This document shows positions 7,051 through 8,662 of a stretch of DNA of 8,662 nt, piece after piece. The notes under the pieces were generated by a model. It did not search any database. It was not told the origin of the DNA and was given only the letters and a program-made list of their open reading frames with translations. The translations under genes were made by a program, and so were the position numbers. The DNA comes from an uncultured Candidatus Melainabacteria bacterium (lineage in GTDB: Bacteria > Cyanobacteriota > Vampirovibrionia > Gastranaerophilales > Gastranaerophilaceae). The stretch is taken from positions 1 through 8,662 of the forward strand of contig CAKVJR010000074.1 in the NCBI GenBank assembly GCA_934754855.1, written 5' to 3'. Position 1 is the first letter of the stretch. Every line of letters begins with the position of its first letter.

Positions 7051-8316
7051 ATGACAAGACCAATGAATATTCCCGAAAAAATCCTCGCTGCACACGCAGG
7101 CTTGGACGAAGTAAGACCGGGACAACTCATAACCGCAAAGTTAGACATTACGCTTGCTAACGATATTACAGGACCCGTTGCAATCAGAGAATTTAAGAAA
7201 ATCGGTTGCAAAAAAGTTTTTGATAAATCAAGATGCGTATTCGTTCCCGACCACTTTGTTCCCAACAAAGACATCAAATCGGCTGAACAAGTCAAAATGA
7301 TTAGAGAATTTGCAAAAGAACAAGAATTGGAAAACTTCTTTGAAGTCGGAAGAATGGGCATTGAACACGCACTTTTGCCTGAAGCGGGAATTGTTACGGC
7401 AGGCGATTTGATTATCGGTGCCGATTCACACACCTGCACATACGGTGCATTGGGTGCTTTCGCAACAGGCGTAGGCTCAACAGACCTTGCTTGCGGTATG
7501 GCATCAGGCGAAACTTGGTTTAAAGTTCCCGAAACAACTAAAGTTGAATTTAACGGCAAACTCAATAAATGGGTTTCTGCAAAAGACTTAATTCTTCATT
7601 TAATCGGTGATATCGGGGTTGACGGTGCATTGTACCAAGCACTTGAAGTTGGCGGCAACGTTATCGAAGAAATGAATATGGACGGCAGATTTACTTTCTG
7701 TAACATGGCAATCGAAGCAGGTGCAAAAACAGGTATCATCGCAGCAGACGACAAAACAGAAGCATACCTCAAAGGTCGTTCACGCAGACCTTACACAATT
7801 TATAAAAGTGATGAAGGTGCTGAATACACAAGAGTTATCAAATATGATTGTGCAGACATTGAACCGACTGTTGCATTCCCTCATTTGCCCGAAAATACAA
7901 AACCGATTTCTCAAGTCGGCGACATAAAAATCGACCAATCAGTAATCGGAAGTTGTACAAACGGCAGACTTTCAGACTTGAAAGTTGCAGCAGAAATTTT
8001 AGACGGTCAAAAAGTTCACCCTGACGTAAGATTGATTGTTTTCCCGGGAACTCAAAAAATCTACCTTGAAGCAATCGAAAAAGGCTATATCCAAACTATT
8101 ATTAAAGCCGGCGGTGCTGTTTCAACACCGACTTGCGGACCTTGCTTAGGCGGACATGCAGGTATCTTGGCAGCAGGCGAAAGAGCAATTTCAACAACTA
8201 ACCGAAACTTCGTCGGCAGAATGGGACACGTTGATAGTGAAGTTTACCTTGCATCACCTGCAATCGCAGCAGCGAGTGCAATTTTGGGTAAAATTGCATC
8301 ACCTGACAGCCTCTAA
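7051..8316 (+). CDS. leuC: 3-isopropylmalate dehydratase large subunit (LeuC/HacA family)
   Basis: Aconitase-family enzyme carrying a [4Fe-4S] cluster. It isomerises 2-isopropylmalate to 3-isopropylmalate in leucine synthesis together with the small subunit LeuD. The 421-aa length fits the shorter LeuC group shared with archaeal and homoaconitase-type enzymes, rather than the roughly 466-aa proteobacterial form. Cluster ligands are C302 (IGSCTNGR), C362 and C365 (TCGPCLGG); the GADSHTCTYGALG signature is at 123-135. AAAGGA ends 7 nt before the ATG. The gene is flanked by its own promoter and a strong terminator 42 nt after the stop, and no leuD or other leu gene is beside it within the window. 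Homoaconitase or a related hydro-lyase is possible from sequence alone, but LeuC is the usual role in bacteria. Confidence 0.92.
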   Translation: MTRPMNIPEKILAAHAGLDEVRPGQLITAKLDITLANDITGPVAIREFKKIGCKKVFDKSRCVFVPDHFVPNKDIKSAEQVKMIREFAKEQELENFFEVGRMGIEHALLPEAGIVTAGDLIIGADSHTCTYGALGAFATGVGSTDLACGMASGETWFKVPETTKVEFNGKLNKWVSAKDLILHLIGDIGVDGALYQALEVGGNVIEEMNMDGRFTFCNMAIEAGAKTGIIAADDKTEAYLKGRSRRPYTIYKSDEGAEYTRVIKYDCADIEPTVAFPHLPENTKPISQVGDIKIDQSVIGSCTNGRLSDLKVAAEILDGQKVHPDVRLIVFPGTQKIYLEAIEKGYIQTIIKAGGAVSTPTCGPCLGGHAGILAAGERAISTTNRNFVGRMGHVDSEVYLASPAIAAASAILGKIASPDSL

Positions 8317-8357
8317 TTTTTTAAAATAATAAATATAGAAAAATATTTCATTAAAAG

Positions 8358-8385
8358 TATCCCGATTTCTGTCGGGATATTTTTT
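8358..8385 (+). terminator. Rho-independent terminator of leuC
   Basis: A perfect 8-bp stem TATCCCGA (8358-8365) / TCGGGATA (8372-8379) with loop TTTCTG is followed by six T. It lies 42 nt after the leuC stop and makes leuC an apparent single-gene transcript. Confidence 0.9.
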
Positions 8386-8398
8386 GTAAGCGGTAGTT

Positions 8399-8460
8399 GT
8401 CATTGCGAAGAACGAGCGAGCAAAATGCATAACTGTCATTCTGAACGAAGCGAAGAATCT
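8399..8460 (+). repeat. Two degenerate units of a GTCATT-type intergenic repeat
   Basis: The first unit starts GTCATTGCGAAG at 8399. The second, 8435-8460, reads GTCATTCTGA, then ACGAAG, then CGAAGAATCT. The two 10-nt flanks of the second unit recur exactly in the copy at 8477-8510 with a different centre. Sequences of the GTCATTCTGA...CGAAGAATCT kind are known as dispersed non-coding repeats in several bacterial groups. No ORF is present. Confidence 0.7.
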
Positions 8461-8475
8461 TGGAAAATTTTATTA

Positions 8476-8562
8476 CGTCATTCTGAGGTTTTGCAAAAAC
8501 CGAAGAATCTATGAAATGCTGATTGAAACAGATATTTCGGGGACAAGCCCCTCAATATGACG
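8476..8562. repeat. 87-bp nested-palindrome repeat with cruciform potential
   Basis: Outer arms CGTCATTCTGAGG (8476-8488) and CCTCAATATGACG (8550-8562) are inverted repeats matching at 11 of 13 positions. Just inside lie two small hairpins, GGTTTT/AAAACC (8487-8501, loop GCA) and GGGG/CCCC (8539-8551, loop ACAAG). Inside those, CGAAGAATCT (8501-8510) and AGATATTTCG (8530-8539) pair at 8 of 10. The whole can be drawn as an outer stem, two side hairpins and an inner stem-loop. It encodes nothing evident and looks like a small non-autonomous palindromic element. Confidence 0.7.
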
Positions 8563-8590
8563 AAGAACATTGAAATTTAATAAGAAGTAG

Positions 8591-8608
8591 GGTCGACTTC
8601 AGTCGACC
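8591..8608. repeat. GTCGAC palindrome
   Basis: GGTCGACT (8591-8598) and AGTCGACC (8601-8608) form a perfect 8-bp inverted repeat with only TC between them. No T tract follows on either strand, so it is not a standard terminator. It may be another part of the repeat-rich spacer. Confidence 0.65.
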
Positions 8609-8641
8609 AATCAGTTCTTGTCAGGGAACGAAGTCCTCAAT

Positions 8642-8662
8642 AAAAAAGCCCTCATAATGAGG
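8642..8662 (-). terminator. Terminator-like hairpin at the window end
   Basis: CCTCAT/ATGAGG (8650-8662) forms a 6-bp stem with a very tight centre. On the minus strand it is followed by GC and six T (8647-8642). It would end a leftward transcript coming from beyond the window. The right edge cuts the sequence, so a longer stem or a plus-strand T tract cannot be judged. Confidence 0.5.

Noticed and set aside
7017..7565. 182-aa minus-strand open frame over the start of leuC
   Set aside because: It lies antisense to conserved LeuC coding sequence and its Ser/Pro-rich composition is typical of a shadow frame.
8386..8662. CRISPR-like or tandem array in the right-end spacer
   Set aside because: The repeated units differ in length and centre, and there is no regular spacer pattern or cas gene. 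Palindromic intergenic repeats explain it better.

Overview
This is an ordinary chromosomal core segment of a low-GC bacterium. It holds genes for cell-wall, phospholipid, fatty-acid and leucine metabolism, plus a short repeat-rich spacer at the right end. MurE carries the DNPR motif of meso-diaminopimelate-adding ligases, so the wall is probably of the Gram-negative/DAP type. The acyl-activating enzyme ends in a sequence resembling cyanobacterial acyl-ACP synthetases. Together with AT-rich spacers and K/N-rich proteins, this makes a non-photosynthetic relative of the Cyanobacteria (Vampirovibrionia/Gastranaerophilales type) my best guess. That placement is an inference without a search behind it.

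Left third (1-4015, + strand): a class B penicillin-binding protein truncated by the window edge (ftsI-like), then murE, then gpsA. The genes overlap or are separated by only a few bases, and the run ends at a strong hairpin terminator at 3991-4015. It reads as one operon that makes the UDP-MurNAc-tripeptide precursor, cross-links septal peptidoglycan, and supplies sn-glycerol-3-phosphate for phospholipids.

Middle (about 3948-6900, - strand): a 76-aa Xre-type DNA-binding protein with a palindrome over its presumed -10 element; a long-chain acyl-CoA/acyl-ACP synthetase with a clear promoter, leader and terminator; and an unrecognised 70-aa basic protein with a good ribosome binding site. Each looks like a separate transcription unit.

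Right third (6989-8385, + strand): leuC with its own promoter and terminator, with no leuD beside it. From 8386 to the window end there is no gene. The spacer holds copies of a GTCATTCTGA...CGAAGAATCT intergenic repeat. One 87-bp copy is nested-palindromic and can be drawn as a four-arm cruciform. A GTCGAC palindrome and a minus-strand terminator-like hairpin follow.

I found no CRISPR array, tRNA, rRNA, transposase, defence gene or biosynthetic cluster, and no convincing new system. The points most worth checking are the nested-palindrome repeat, the promoter-proximal repeats of the acyl-activating enzyme and the Xre regulator, and the small unknown ORF.
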